From Pseudomonas asiatica (GTDB lineage Bacteria; Pseudomonadota; Gammaproteobacteria; Pseudomonadales; Pseudomonadaceae): a DNA stretch of 64,000 nt. Each line of letters begins with the position of its first letter. Position 1 is the first letter of the stretch. The position numbers and the translations under genes are program-made. Positions 8,150 through 16,815 of the stretch are shown here, one piece after another. The DNA is taken from contig NZ_BLJF01000003.1 of NCBI RefSeq assembly GCF_009932335.1, positions 186,001 to 250,000 of the forward strand, in the 5' to 3' direction. Under the pieces are notes generated by a model. The model was not told where the DNA came from. It was given only the letters and a program-made list of their open reading frames with translations, and did not search any database.

Positions 8150-9358
8150 ATGTCCAACCGTCTCCCTGTCACCGTGCTATCCGGCTTCCTTGGCGCCGGC
8201 AAGAGCACCTTGCTCAACCATGTGCTGCGTAACCGCGACAACCTGCGAGTCGCGGTCATCGTCAATGACATGAGCGAAATCAACATCGATGCGAGCGAGG
8301 TGCAGCGCAACGTAAGCCTCAACCGTGCCGAGGAGAAGTTGGTGGAAATGAGCAATGGCTGCATCTGCTGCACGCTGCGTGAAGACCTGCTCGAGGAAGT
8401 GGCGCGGCTGGCTGAAGAAGGGCGTTTCGATTATTTGCTGATCGAGTCCACGGGGATCTCGGAGCCACTGCCTGTGGCCGAGACCTTCACCTTCCGCGAC
8501 GAACAGGGCCGTAGCCTGTCCGACATGGCGCGCCTGGACACCATGGTCACTGTGGTCGATGGCCTGAACTTCCTGCGTGATTACCAGGCAGCAGACAGCC
8601 TGGCCAGCCGTGGCGAAACCCTGGGTGAGGAAGACGAGCGCTCAATCAGTGACTTGCTGATCGAGCAGATCGAGTTCGCCGATGTACTGTTGCTGAGCAA
8701 GATCGACCTGATCAGCCAGCACGAGCGCGAAGAGCTCATGGCCATTCTGCGCAGCCTCAATGCTCGGGCGCAGATCGTGCCCATGGTCATGGGCCAGGTA
8801 CCGCTGGACCGCATCCTCGACACCGGCCTGTTCGACTTCGACCAGGCCGCCCAGGCACCGGGCTGGCTGCAAGAGTTGCGCGGCGAGCATGTGCCGGAAA
8901 CCGAAGAGTATGGCATTGCCGCCACCACCTGGCAGGCCCGGCGCCCCTTTCATCCACAGCGCTTTTTCGACTTTATCCACAAGCCCTGGAGCAATGGCCG
9001 CCTGCTGCGTTCGAAAGGTTTTTTCTGGCTGGCCAGCAAATACCAGGAAGCTGGAAGCTGGTCGCAGGCAGGCGGCATGATGCGCCATGGCTTGGCGGGC
9101 CGCTGGTGGCGTTTCGTGCCGCGCGAGCAGTGGCCACAGCATGTGGATAACACTGCCGCGATCTTGAAGAACTGGGTTGCCGAGAGCGGTGACTGCCGCC
9201 AGGAACTGGTGTTCATCGGGCAGAATATCGACTTCGAAAAATTATCCACAGCACTCGATGCATGCCTTTTGACCGATCAGGAAATGGAATTGGGGCACAT
9301 GGGCTGGTTGCGCCTGCCCGATCCGTTCGGTTCATGGCATGAGGAGGCCGCAGCATGA
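8150..9358 (+). CDS. zigA: COG0523 zinc-metallochaperone-type GTPase (ZigA-like)
   Basis: G3E-family GTPase thought to deliver zinc to apo-enzymes during zinc limitation. The 402-aa protein has Walker [10 protein letters not shown] (12-20), the metal-binding CICC motif (71-74) in [21 protein letters not shown] in the switch II region and a SKIDL guanine-specificity motif near 183. The C-terminal domain carries the [11 protein letters not shown] and FIGQ features of the subgroup. It is the first gene of a run with the DUF1826 gene (ATGA overlap) and diverges from folE2 over a Zur-like box. Three perfect DnaA boxes lie in its 3' part. Confidence 0.88.
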   Translation: MSNRLPVTVLSGFLGAGKSTLLNHVLRNRDNLRVAVIVNDMSEINIDASEVQRNVSLNRAEEKLVEMSNGCICCTLREDLLEEVARLAEEGRFDYLLIESTGISEPLPVAETFTFRDEQGRSLSDMARLDTMVTVVDGLNFLRDYQAADSLASRGETLGEEDERSISDLLIEQIEFADVLLLSKIDLISQHEREELMAILRSLNARAQIVPMVMGQVPLDRILDTGLFDFDQAAQAPGWLQELRGEHVPETEEYGIAATTWQARRPFHPQRFFDFIHKPWSNGRLLRSKGFFWLASKYQEAGSWSQAGGMMRHGLAGRWWRFVPREQWPQHVDNTAAILKNWVAESGDCRQELVFIGQNIDFEKLSTALDACLLTDQEMELGHMGWLRLPDPFGSWHEEAAA

Positions 9359-10841
9359 ACCCTGCACGCAAGCCTGTGGATATTTTCCAGGTATTTGGCG
9401 AGACACCGCAGGTGCTGACCGATGTGCTGCAGGATGGCGTAAACCTGGCGGTATGGCGCCGACGTTTGCCGCCGCAACTGGAGGACTTTGCCGCGCTGGT
9501 GGTTAGCCTCGGCCAGCCCTTGGCAGACCAGCGCGTCATCGATGTGGACGAGCGGCACATGCCGGTATTCACCGAACTCTTGCGCGAAGCGGCCGACTTG
9601 CACGGCTATGAGGCATTCGTGGCAGATGTGGCCTGGCTGGTGGCGGCCTATACCTGCCTGGTGGGTGCGCAGCGGGTTGGTTTGCGCCTGCGGGTACTGA
9701 CCGGCCCTATGTGCCCGCGCTTCCATGTGGATAACGTACCGCTGCGTCTGCTCACTACCTACGCAGGTCCAGGTAGCGAGTGGTTGAAAGAGGACGCGAG
9801 CCCTCGTGACAACTTACACACAGCAATACTTCCTGTGGATAACGTTCAGTACTTGCAAGCTGGCGATGTGGCGGTGCTCAAAGGTGAAAAGTGGCAGGGC
9901 AACGAAGGCGCGGGTCTGGTGCATCGGTCGCCATCGGGGCAGCAGGGGCGCCTGCTGCTCAGCCTTGACTGGCTGGCCTGACGGCGCATAGTGAGGCATC
10001 GCCATCGCCATCGCCCGAAGCCTCCCCATGCTGCAGAACATTCCCACCCACGTGATTGCCGGCCCGCTGGGGGCCGGCAAGACCACCCTGATCCGTAACC
10101 TGCTGGCCCAGCGCCCGGCCAATGAGCGCTGGGCGGTATTGATCAACGAATTCGGCCTGGTAGGCCTGGATGCGGCCTTGCTCAGCCGTGACGAAGACGG
10201 CATCGCCATCGGCGAGGTCGCAGGTGGCTGCCTGTGCTGCGTCAATGGCATGCCGTTCCAGGTGGGCCTGGGCCGACTGCTGCGCAAATCCCGCCCTGAC
10301 CGGCTGTTCATAGAGCCGTCCGGACTGGGTCATCCCTTGCAGTTGCTTGCTCAGTTGCAAAAAGCCCATTGGACTGGAGTGCTGACAATACAGCCATTGC
10401 TGATGGTCGTCGACGCGCAGTCGATGGTCCGGAACGAACAGCTTCCGGAGGCTCAACAGCAGGCGTTCGATGCTGCTGAGAGCGTTGTCTTGAACAAATC
10501 AGAGGCTGTGGATGAAAACACTAAGTTGTTGATAAATAATAAATTTAATGAAAAGAAAATATTCTGGACCGTCCAAGGTTGGCTGCCCTTGTCGGACCTT
10601 CCGGCTGTACCCCATGGCATTGTCGACAGCTCGCTTGTGGATAACAGTATTGTCGACAATCTTGTAAATCCACCGGCAGCGCTATGGGCAGACCCCGGGC
10701 AGCCGATCTGTCTTGCACAGCAGGGAGAGGGGGGTTGGAGCATCGGCTGGCGCTGGCACCCTGGCCAGCAGTTTTATCCACAGCGGCTGCAGGCGTTCTT
10801 GCGGGCTTGGCCGTGGCGGCGCGCGAAAGGGGTTATCCACA
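8973..10841. repeat. Cluster of eight perfect DnaA boxes inside three genes
   Basis: TTATCCACA occurs at 8973-8981, 9242-9250, 10774-10782 and 10833-10841. Its complement TGTGGATAA occurs at 9142-9150, 9726-9734, 9834-9842 and 10636-10644. One-mismatch copies lie at 8950-8958, 9375-9383 and 10507-10515. About 0.014 perfect copies would be expected by chance in this length at equal base use. An AT-rich stretch (about 10497-10565) lies within the cluster. The boxes span the end of the first COG0523 gene, the DUF1826 gene and the second COG0523 gene. Confidence 0.85.
9355..9981 (+). CDS. DUF1826 domain protein
   Basis: A 208-aa cytoplasmic protein of unknown function that overlaps the upstream COG0523 gene by 4 bp (ATGA), so the two are coupled. 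DUF1826 is recurrent in Zur-regulated clusters with folE2 and COG0523 genes. The visible core is [19 protein letters not shown] (about 121-139), with a Cys and a His placed like metal ligands, and a C-terminal [10 protein letters not shown]. It contains two perfect DnaA boxes that encode Val-Asp-Asn. A role in zinc homeostasis is inferred from neighbours only. Confidence 0.8.
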   Translation: MNPARKPVDIFQVFGETPQVLTDVLQDGVNLAVWRRRLPPQLEDFAALVVSLGQPLADQRVIDVDERHMPVFTELLREAADLHGYEAFVADVAWLVAAYTCLVGAQRVGLRLRVLTGPMCPRFHVDNVPLRLLTTYAGPGSEWLKEDASPRDNLHTAILPVDNVQYLQAGDVAVLKGEKWQGNEGAGLVHRSPSGQQGRLLLSLDWLA

Positions 10842-10999
10842 GCGTGGAGGGTTGGCAATCATTCAATGGCCTGAATGGGGACATGCCCGCCTGGCAGCCC
10901 AGCGACTGGCGCAGGGATACGCGTATCGAGCTGATTTTCGACCAGCCGCAATCGCAATCCGCGCTGCAGGCCGGGTTGAGCGAATGTCGTGTCAACTGA
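10028..10999 (+). CDS. COG0523 family GTPase, second paralogue
   Basis: G3E-family GTPase of 323 aa: Walker A GPLGAGKTT (12-20), CLCC metal site (68-71) in VAGGCLCCVNG, EPSGLGHP, and a divergent guanine-specificity segment LNKSEAVD. The C-terminal half is reduced compared with the first paralogue. Residues about 155-220 are encoded by AT-rich DNA with repeated IVD/LVDN units and DnaA boxes, unlike the GC-rich flanks. It lies 46 bp after the DUF1826 gene and probably belongs to the same zinc-responsive run. The substrate protein is unknown. Confidence 0.82.
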   Translation: MLQNIPTHVIAGPLGAGKTTLIRNLLAQRPANERWAVLINEFGLVGLDAALLSRDEDGIAIGEVAGGCLCCVNGMPFQVGLGRLLRKSRPDRLFIEPSGLGHPLQLLAQLQKAHWTGVLTIQPLLMVVDAQSMVRNEQLPEAQQQAFDAAESVVLNKSEAVDENTKLLINNKFNEKKIFWTVQGWLPLSDLPAVPHGIVDSSLVDNSIVDNLVNPPAALWADPGQPICLAQQGEGGWSIGWRWHPGQQFYPQRLQAFLRAWPWRRAKGVIHSVEGWQSFNGLNGDMPAWQPSDWRRDTRIELIFDQPQSQSALQAGLSECRVN

Positions 11000-11392
11000 T
11001 CAGTTGCGCCAGCGGTTGTGCTCCTGGCGCCACTGCTGCATCTCGATGACATTGTCGGTGCGCGGTGGGGTCTTGATCTCGAACGGGTAGGGCGCCAGTT
11101 CAATCTGCACGCTGTGGGCGCCGAACTGGGTCACGGTACCGGGGTGGCGCTGCTCGCCCGTGACGGTGAACTCGAAGGCGTAGACGCGCGCCAGGCGCTT
11201 GCGGCCGTTGGCGTCACGGACAAAGGCGATACGCTTGAGTGCGACCGCGTCGTCGAGCAGTTCGAGGTCGAGCTTGGCGCAATGCTGTTTGACCCGTTCC
11301 AGGGCTTTCTCGCGCAACCCGTGGTTGTGCCACAACCAGGCGCCTGCCGTGGCGACCAGCATCAGGACGAAGAGGTTTTCCAGGGTCAACAT
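11000..11392 (-). CDS. DUF3301 family membrane-anchored protein
   Basis: A small protein (130 aa from ATG 11392) with one N-terminal transmembrane segment ([20 protein letters not shown]) and a soluble domain containing [21 protein letters not shown], the DUF3301 pattern. Function unknown. Starts at 11407 and 11398 are also in frame. I prefer 11392 because the GGAG lies 9 nt before it and too close to the others. It converges on the second COG0523 gene (adjacent stops) and diverges from pdxY. Confidence 0.75.
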   Translation of the reverse strand: MLTLENLFVLMLVATAGAWLWHNHGLREKALERVKQHCAKLDLELLDDAVALKRIAFVRDANGRKRLARVYAFEFTVTGEQRHPGTVTQFGAHSVQIELAPYPFEIKTPPRTDNVIEMQQWRQEHNRWRN

Positions 11393-11512
11393 TTGCATAT
11401 GCTCCAAACAGGTCGATCCAGCTTAACTGCGTCCCTGGCCTGTCGTACAGGTGGCAATCGAGTTCATACTGCGTCGCGCACAATCCCTGAAACAGCTTTG
11501 GAAACCTCCCGC

Positions 11513-12385
11513 ATGAAACGTACCCCGCACCTGCTCGCCATCCAGTCCCACGTGGTGTTCGGCCACGCCGGCAACAGCGCCGCGGTGTTTCCCATGCAGC
11601 GTATCGGGGTCAATGTGTGGCCGCTCAATACCGTGCAGTTCTCCAATCACACACAGTATGGCCAGTGGGCAGGTGAAGTGCTTGCCCCTGCGCAAATTCC
11701 TGCGTTGGTGGAAGGCATTTCCAACATCGGCGAGCTGGGCCATTGCGACGCGGTGCTGTCCGGTTACCTGGGCAGTGCCGAACAAGGTCGGGCGATTCTG
11801 GCCGGCGTCGAGCGGATCAAGGCAGTCAACCCAAAGGCTTTGTACCTTTGCGACCCGGTCATGGGGCACCCTGAGAAGGGCTGTATCGTGCCAGCGGAAG
11901 TGAGCGAGTTCCTGCTCGATGAGGCGGCTACCAGGGCCGACATCCTGTGCCCCAACCAGCTGGAGCTGGACAGCTTCTGTGGCCGCCGAGCGCAGTCGCT
12001 GGAGGACTGCGTGAACATGGCGCGCAGCCTGTTGCAGCGCGGGCCGCAGGTGGTGCTGGTCAAGCACCTTGCTTACCCCGGGCGCGCCGAGGACCAGTTC
12101 GAGATGCTGCTGGTGACCGCCGAGCAAAGCTGGCACCTGCGCCGCCCGCTGCTGGCGTTCCCGCGGCAGCCGGTAGGGGTGGGTGACCTGACCTCAGGCC
12201 TGTTCCTGGCCCGCGTCCTACTCGGAGACAGCTGGGTGCAGGCGTTCGAATTCACCGCTGCGGCCGTACACGAAGTGCTGCTCGAAACCCAGGCCTGCTC
12301 CAGCTATGAACTGCAACTGGTGCGGGCCCAGGACCGCATTGCGCACCCAAGGGTACGCTTCGAGGCACAGCTGCTGGCGCTTTAA
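11513..12385 (+). CDS. pdxY: Pyridoxal kinase
   Basis: Phosphorylates pyridoxal to pyridoxal 5'-phosphate in the B6 salvage pathway. The 290-aa ribokinase-fold protein starts [24 protein letters not shown], with the family's [11 protein letters not shown] segment and the Thr-rich [12 protein letters not shown]. The catalytic [10 protein letters not shown] lies near 223-232. An open frame extends far upstream on this strand but only as an antisense shadow of the DUF3301 gene; 11513 fits PdxY N termini. The last 4 bp overlap the convergent thioesterase gene. Confidence 0.92.
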   Translation: MKRTPHLLAIQSHVVFGHAGNSAAVFPMQRIGVNVWPLNTVQFSNHTQYGQWAGEVLAPAQIPALVEGISNIGELGHCDAVLSGYLGSAEQGRAILAGVERIKAVNPKALYLCDPVMGHPEKGCIVPAEVSEFLLDEAATRADILCPNQLELDSFCGRRAQSLEDCVNMARSLLQRGPQVVLVKHLAYPGRAEDQFEMLLVTAEQSWHLRRPLLAFPRQPVGVGDLTSGLFLARVLLGDSWVQAFEFTAAAVHEVLLETQACSSYELQLVRAQDRIAHPRVRFEAQLLAL

Positions 12386-12867
12386 ATCGCGTCGGTTTTC
12401 AGGTCCTGGTAGCGCTTTTCCAGCTCCTGGCGGATCTGTCGGCGCTGCTGGCCCTGCAGGAAACGGCGCTTTTCTTCACTGCTTTGCGGCTGGCGCGGCG
12501 GCACCTGCACCGGGCGACGGTTGTCGTCGACCGCGACCATGGTGAAGAAGCAGCTGTTGGAATGGCGCACCGAGCGCTCGCGGATGTTCTCGGTCACCAC
12601 CTTGATGCCCACCTCCATCGAGGTGTTGCCGGTGTAGTTGACCGACGCCAGGAAGGTCACAAGTTCACCCACGTGCACCGGCTCACGGAAGATCACCTGG
12701 TCGACCGACAGGGTGACTACATAGCTGCCGGCATAGCGGCTGGCGCACGCATAGGCCACTTCGTCGAGGTACTTGAGCAGGGTGCCGCCATGTACGTTGC
12801 CAGAAAAGTTGGCCATGTCCGGGGTCATCAGGACGGTCATGCTCAGCTGGGCGTTTCCAGGTTCCAT
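12382..12867 (-). CDS. Acyl-CoA thioesterase (hotdog fold, YciA/BACH type)
   Basis: Hydrolyses acyl-CoA to fatty acid and CoA. The 161-aa protein has a single hotdog domain with [20 protein letters not shown] (the usual Asn and HGG of the family) and [13 protein letters not shown], then a charged C-terminal helix rich in Gln, Arg and Glu. An upstream GTG at 12927 has a better ribosome site (GAGGGGA) and would add 20 residues (MSADNAP..). I give the ATG start because homology seems to begin there, and the choice is open. Its stop overlaps pdxY by 4 bp. Confidence 0.85.
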   Translation of the reverse strand: MEPGNAQLSMTVLMTPDMANFSGNVHGGTLLKYLDEVAYACASRYAGSYVVTLSVDQVIFREPVHVGELVTFLASVNYTGNTSMEVGIKVVTENIRERSVRHSNSCFFTMVAVDDNRRPVQVPPRQPQSSEEKRRFLQGQQRRQIRQELEKRYQDLKTDAI

Positions 12868-13210
12868 AGTGTGCTCACGGTGAGGTTGCGCTGAATCGGG
12901 CGAATGGGGGGCATTATCTGCAGACACTTCTGTTCCCCTCTTTTGAATTTGCCTTCCTGATACGGGACGTTGGCTGACGCTCCATCGTCACGCCGATCAT
13001 GCCATCAGCGGCGCTTTTCCAGCCGATCTGTTTCTGCATATTGCACCGCCTTTTTGCGGCGGGGTGCGATGTTAACCTGACTGCACCCATGCAACATGGG
13101 CTTTTCCTGCATTCAAAACAGTAAGTACTTGCTGCTCGCTCAGGGTTGCCTTGGCAGAGGAGCGGTCTGCCCAGGCATCCAGCAACGGACGAGAAAAGGA
13201 GTATCACGCC
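12868..13210. other. Intergenic region between thioesterase and antiporter genes
   Basis: A 343-bp divergent gap. It holds the alternative GTG start of the thioesterase at 12927, a GC-rich inverted repeat around 13044-13069 (GCACCGCC..GGCGGGGTGC) and presumably promoters for both genes. I see no further gene. AAGGAG at 13196-13201 is the antiporter's ribosome site. Confidence 0.5.
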
Positions 13211-14971
13211 ATGCATGCCATCAGCTTCATCCAGGACCTGGCAGTCATCATGCTGGTTGCTGGCGTGGTCACCATTCTCTTTCACCGCCTCAAGCAGCCC
13301 GTGGTGTTGGGCTACATCGTCGCCGGCTTCATCATCGGCCCGCACACCCCACCGTTCGGCCTGATCCACGATGAAGACACCATCAAGACCCTCGCCGAGC
13401 TGGGGGTGATCTTCCTGATGTTCTGCCTGGGGCTCGAATTCAGCCTGCGCAAGCTGTTCAAGGTAGGCGCCACGGCGTTCATCGCGGCGTTCCTGGAAAT
13501 TGTGCTGATGATCTGGATCGGCTTCGAGATCGGCCGCTGGTTCGGCTGGAACACCATGGATTCGCTGTTCCTCGGCGCCATCCTGGCGATTTCCTCGACC
13601 ACCATCATCGTCAAGGCGCTCAACGACCTGAAGATGAAGAACGAGCGTTTCGCCCAGCTGATATTCGGCGTGCTGATCGTCGAGGACATCCTCGGTATCG
13701 GCATCATCGCCCTGCTATCGGGCATCGCCGTCAGCGGCACGGTCAGCTCGGGCGAGGTGTTCTCCACTGTCGGCAAGCTGTCGCTGTTCATGATCGTTGC
13801 GCTGGTCATCGGCATCCTGCTGGTGCCGCGCCTGCTGGCCTACGTGGCCAGGTTCGAAAGCAACGAGATGCTGCTGATAACCGTATTGGGCCTGTGCTTC
13901 GGCTTCTGCCTGCTGGTGGTGAAGCTCGAGTACAGCATGGTGCTTGGCGCCTTCCTGATTGGCGCGATCATGGCCGAGTCGCGCCAGTTGCTGAAGATCG
14001 AGAGCCTGATCGAACCGGTACGCGACCTGTTCAGCGCCATCTTCTTCGTCGCCATCGGGCTGATGATCGACCCCCAGGTGTTGATCGACTACGCCTGGCC
14101 GATCGTGGTCATTACCCTAGCGGTGGTGTTGGGCAAGATGTTGTCGTGTGGCATGGGCGCGTTCATTGCAGGCAATGACGGGCGCACATCGCTGCGGGTG
14201 GGCATGGGGCTTTCGCAGATTGGCGAGTTTTCTTTCATCATCGCCGCGCTGGGCATGACTCTGCAGGTGACCAGCGACTTCCTCTACCCGGTGGCTGTGG
14301 CGGTATCGGCAATCACCACGCTGCTGACACCCTACCTGATCCGTGCCGCCGACCCGCTGTCGCTCAAGCTGGGCAAGGTGGTGCCCAGCCGCCTGGCGCG
14401 GGTGTTGTCGTTGTATGGCGAATGGTTGCGCAGCATCCAGCCGCAGGGCGAGGGCGCCATGCTCGCGGCGATGATCCGGCGCATCCTGTTGCAGGTTGGG
14501 GTGAACCTGGCGCTGGTGATCGCCATCTTCTTCAGTGGTGGCTATTTCGCCGGGCGGATCGGCAACTGGCTCAGCGAGTGGGTCAGCGATACCAGCCAAC
14601 AGAAAGCGCTGATCTGGGGGGTAGCGTTATTGCTGTCGTTACCATTCCTGATTGCGGCCTATCGCAAGCTCAAGGCGCTGTCGATGCTACTGGCAGAGAT
14701 GGGCGTCAAACCGGAAACGGCCGGACGGCATACTCAGCGCGTGCGACGAGTTATTGCCGAGGTGATTCCGTTGTTGTCGCTGCTGGTGATTTTCCTGCTG
14801 CTGTCGGCGCTGTCGGCGAGCATTCTACCGACCAGCGAGCTGCTGCTGGTGATCGCCGTGGTGGCTGCAGTGGTGGTGGCCTTGCTGTGGCGCTGGTTTA
14901 TCCGCGTGCATACGCGCATGCAGATTGCCTTGCTGGAGACGCTGGAGAACAGCCGCGAGAATACGCACTGA
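13211..14971 (+). CDS. CPA2 family monovalent cation:proton antiporter (KefB/YbaL-like)
   Basis: An inner-membrane protein of 586 aa with about 12 transmembrane helices, exchanging Na+ or K+ for protons. Signatures are QPVVLGYIVAGFIIGPHTPP at the N terminus, FCLGLEFSLRKL, ISSTTIIVKAL and VEDILGIGIIAL, and GLSQIGEFSFIIAALG. Unlike KefB/KefC it has no RCK/TrkA-N nucleotide-binding domain. It ends instead in a further hydrophobic block and a short charged tail. AAGGAG precedes ATG 13211. A strong terminator follows. Ion specificity cannot be told from sequence. Confidence 0.85.
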   Translation: MHAISFIQDLAVIMLVAGVVTILFHRLKQPVVLGYIVAGFIIGPHTPPFGLIHDEDTIKTLAELGVIFLMFCLGLEFSLRKLFKVGATAFIAAFLEIVLMIWIGFEIGRWFGWNTMDSLFLGAILAISSTTIIVKALNDLKMKNERFAQLIFGVLIVEDILGIGIIALLSGIAVSGTVSSGEVFSTVGKLSLFMIVALVIGILLVPRLLAYVARFESNEMLLITVLGLCFGFCLLVVKLEYSMVLGAFLIGAIMAESRQLLKIESLIEPVRDLFSAIFFVAIGLMIDPQVLIDYAWPIVVITLAVVLGKMLSCGMGAFIAGNDGRTSLRVGMGLSQIGEFSFIIAALGMTLQVTSDFLYPVAVAVSAITTLLTPYLIRAADPLSLKLGKVVPSRLARVLSLYGEWLRSIQPQGEGAMLAAMIRRILLQVGVNLALVIAIFFSGGYFAGRIGNWLSEWVSDTSQQKALIWGVALLLSLPFLIAAYRKLKALSMLLAEMGVKPETAGRHTQRVRRVIAEVIPLLSLLVIFLLLSALSASILPTSELLLVIAVVAAVVVALLWRWFIRVHTRMQIALLETLENSRENTH

Positions 14972-15033
14972 AGAGGGCAATGCTCCCTGCGCAAGATTTC
15001 ACCGTCGTCCGAGGGGATGGAGCGGTAGCGATG

Positions 15034-15062
15034 TCGCCAGGCGCAGAAAGCCTGGCGATTTT
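15034..15062 (+). terminator. Rho-independent terminator after the antiporter gene
   Basis: A perfect 9-bp stem, TCGCCAGGC (15034-15042) with GCCTGGCGA (15050-15058), followed by TTTT. Confidence 0.8.
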
Positions 15063-15183
15063 AACTGTATAGATGGCACTAGGCCATAATTCTCTGTCTC
15101 AGATCGGAGAACTCAATTCGTAAGCGCGACGCTCCCACAGGACCCTGCTAAATCCAATCAGGGCCTGGGCAATGGAATAGAGA

Positions 15184-15591
15184 TCAGCTCTCCAGCCAGA
15201 CATCCCGCGCCCAGTGCCACACCGATTCCCAGCTGTCTTCACCGACGATTTCCTCTTCGGCATCCCACAGCACCACGGTGCCATCCTCTTCGACGCAGTA
15301 GTAGTTGTCGCCGTCCTGGCACAGTGGAATCAGGTCACGTGGCACGCCGGCATCCCAGGCGTTGGCGGCGACGTCGGGCAGGTAGGTATGTGACTGTGGG
15401 TCGGTAACGGTCACCGGCTCCAGTGAGCCATACACCACGTCACTGACGGTCAGCAGGAACTCCTTGAACACGAAAGGAATGTTAATGAACAGCTCTTCTT
15501 CGATTTCGACCAGCAGGTCCTCGTCGGGAAGCTCAAGGGGCACCGGCACTGGCTCGTTGGCTTCACGGAGTTGTTCGATCACTTCTTCCAC
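15184..15591 (-). CDS. SMI1/KNR4 (SUKH) family protein
   Basis: An acidic 135-aa cytoplasmic protein. The SUKH fold is suggested by LPDEDLLVEIEEELFINIPFVFKEFLLTVSD (21-51) and the later YYCVEEDGTVVLWDAEEE (97-114) with the terminal WESVWHWARDVW. SUKH proteins often act as immunity proteins to secreted or contact-dependent toxins, but chromosomal stand-alone members also exist. No toxin gene is adjacent. AGAGGAA precedes the ATG. Function open. Confidence 0.75.
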   Translation of the reverse strand: MEEVIEQLREANEPVPVPLELPDEDLLVEIEEELFINIPFVFKEFLLTVSDVVYGSLEPVTVTDPQSHTYLPDVAANAWDAGVPRDLIPLCQDGDNYYCVEEDGTVVLWDAEEEIVGEDSWESVWHWARDVWLES

Positions 15592-15657
15592 GGTTCACTT
15601 CCTCTGACCTAGATGACAACGCTGCGCGTTATACCCTAGTAGGCCACTCTGGCAAAA

Positions 15658-15690
15658 GCAAAAACCCCGGGACAGGCCCGGGGTTTTTTG
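15658..15690 (-). terminator. Rho-independent terminator after the Tim44-domain gene
   Basis: AACCCCGG..CCGGGGTT forms a strong GC stem (15663-15684) flanked by A and T runs on both sides. It therefore works for transcripts from the right and possibly in both directions. Confidence 0.85.
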
Positions 15691-15705
15691 TGCAGCACGC
15701 AGCGG

Positions 15706-16560
15706 TTAGCCGTTTTGACGGATACCGGCCACCAGCCAAGGCTGGTTTTCGCCCTGGGCGCGAACCATGTGCCAGCTTTCGCTGAACACTTCGCCCTGGT
15801 CGAAGCGCGAGTTCTTCGACACGCCACGGAAGGTCAGGGTGGCGTCGGTACGGTCGGCGCGGTCGTCAACACCGTCCAGCTGTACCTCGAGGTTGTCGAT
15901 GTAGGTGGACTGGAAGCCATCACCCAGTTCGGCGCGCTCGCGCTTGAGGAACTCGAGCATCTGCGGGGTGACGAACTCGGCGATCTTGTCCATCTCGTTG
16001 GCGTCCCAGTGCTGCTGCAGCGCCTGGAAGTGGTTACGGGCAGCAGCCAGGAAGTTCTGCTCATTGAACCAGGCCGGGGCGTTGATCACCGGGGCGGCTG
16101 CGGCAGCAGGTGCGGCCGAACCACCGAAGATCGACGGCTGGGCCGGCTGCGCGTGAGTTTCACGCTGCATCGGCGCATGGCCCGGCATGGCCATTTGCGG
16201 CTGCTGCTGGCGACGGCGCGCGGCGATGAAGCGGAACACCAGGAAGGCGATGAGCGCCACGATCAGGAAGTCCATGATCTGGAAGCCTTCGAAACCGTCG
16301 CCCATGAACATGGAAGCCAGCAGGCCACCGGCGGCGAGGCCGGCCAGAGGGCCTAACCAGCGCGAAGCACCGCTGGCGGCCGGAGCGGCACGGCCAGGTG
16401 CGGTCGGCGCGGCGGCAGGCGTGGTTGGCGTGGCCTGGCGGGTCTGGTGAATAGGCGCGGAGCCCGAGCTCTTGCCGCCGCCAAAACGCTTGGCGTTGGC
16501 GTCCAGGCTCAGCGTCAGGCCGACGCAGAGCGCCAGAGCGATGCTAAGAAAACGTTGCAT
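15706..16560 (-). CDS. Tim44-like domain membrane protein
   Basis: A 284-aa protein. From ATG 16560 it has a signal peptide (MQRFLSIALALCVGLTLSLDANA), an Ala/Pro/Thr-rich low-complexity stretch and then a transmembrane segment (GFQIMDFLIVALIAFLVFRFIAA). A C-terminal Tim44/MBA1-type domain follows (about 155-284, NEQNFLAAARNHFQALQQHWDANEMDKIAEFVTPQML). The family is related to the mitochondrial import factor, but its bacterial role is not settled. A strong terminator follows. Confidence 0.85.
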   Translation of the reverse strand: MQRFLSIALALCVGLTLSLDANAKRFGGGKSSGSAPIHQTRQATPTTPAAAPTAPGRAAPAASGASRWLGPLAGLAAGGLLASMFMGDGFEGFQIMDFLIVALIAFLVFRFIAARRRQQQPQMAMPGHAPMQRETHAQPAQPSIFGGSAAPAAAAAPVINAPAWFNEQNFLAAARNHFQALQQHWDANEMDKIAEFVTPQMLEFLKRERAELGDGFQSTYIDNLEVQLDGVDDRADRTDATLTFRGVSKNSRFDQGEVFSESWHMVRAQGENQPWLVAGIRQNG

Positions 16561-16680
16561 AAGTGGGATATCCCCTGTTGTGGATTGCACGCGCGTCATG
16601 GTGCACAGGTTCCCGGGCACATGACCAGCGACATAATGTTTCGAGCTTTTGCCTGAATGTTACAAGGTGCTTATGACGGA

Positions 16681-16801
16681 CCTGTAGGGGCGGCCTTGTG
16701 TTGCGAAAGGGCTGCGAAGCAGCCCTAAGATATCAGCGTCGACGCCATGATTGTGGGGCCGCTTTGCGGCCCTATCGCGACACAAGGCCGCTCCTACAAG
16801 G
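16681..16801. repeat. REP pair
   Basis: CCTGTAGGGGCGGCCTTGTG followed by a GGGCTGCGAAGCAGCCC hairpin, then an inverted copy GGGGCCGCTTTGCGGCCC with ATCGCGACACAAGGCCGCTCC. This is the second P. putida REP variant (CGCGACACAAGGCCGCTCCTACA). It fills the gap between the uvrD end and the Tim44 gene upstream region. Confidence 0.85.
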
Positions 16802-16815
16802 GACCGCGCAGGCTT

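Noticed and set aside
8973..10841. DnaA-box cluster as the chromosomal origin itself
   Set aside because: The boxes lie in intact genes, and none of the usual oriC neighbours (dnaA, dnaN, rpmH, gidA, parAB) is present. A titration or regulatory site fits better.
11018..12385. A 455-residue protein ending as pdxY
   Set aside because: The first 165 residues are an antisense reading of the DUF3301 gene; pyridoxal kinase homology begins at 11513.
13211..14971. Glutathione-regulated K+ efflux system KefB/KefC
   Set aside because: The cytoplasmic TrkA-N/RCK domain and the KefF/KefG partner gene are missing; only the CPA2 membrane part is shared.
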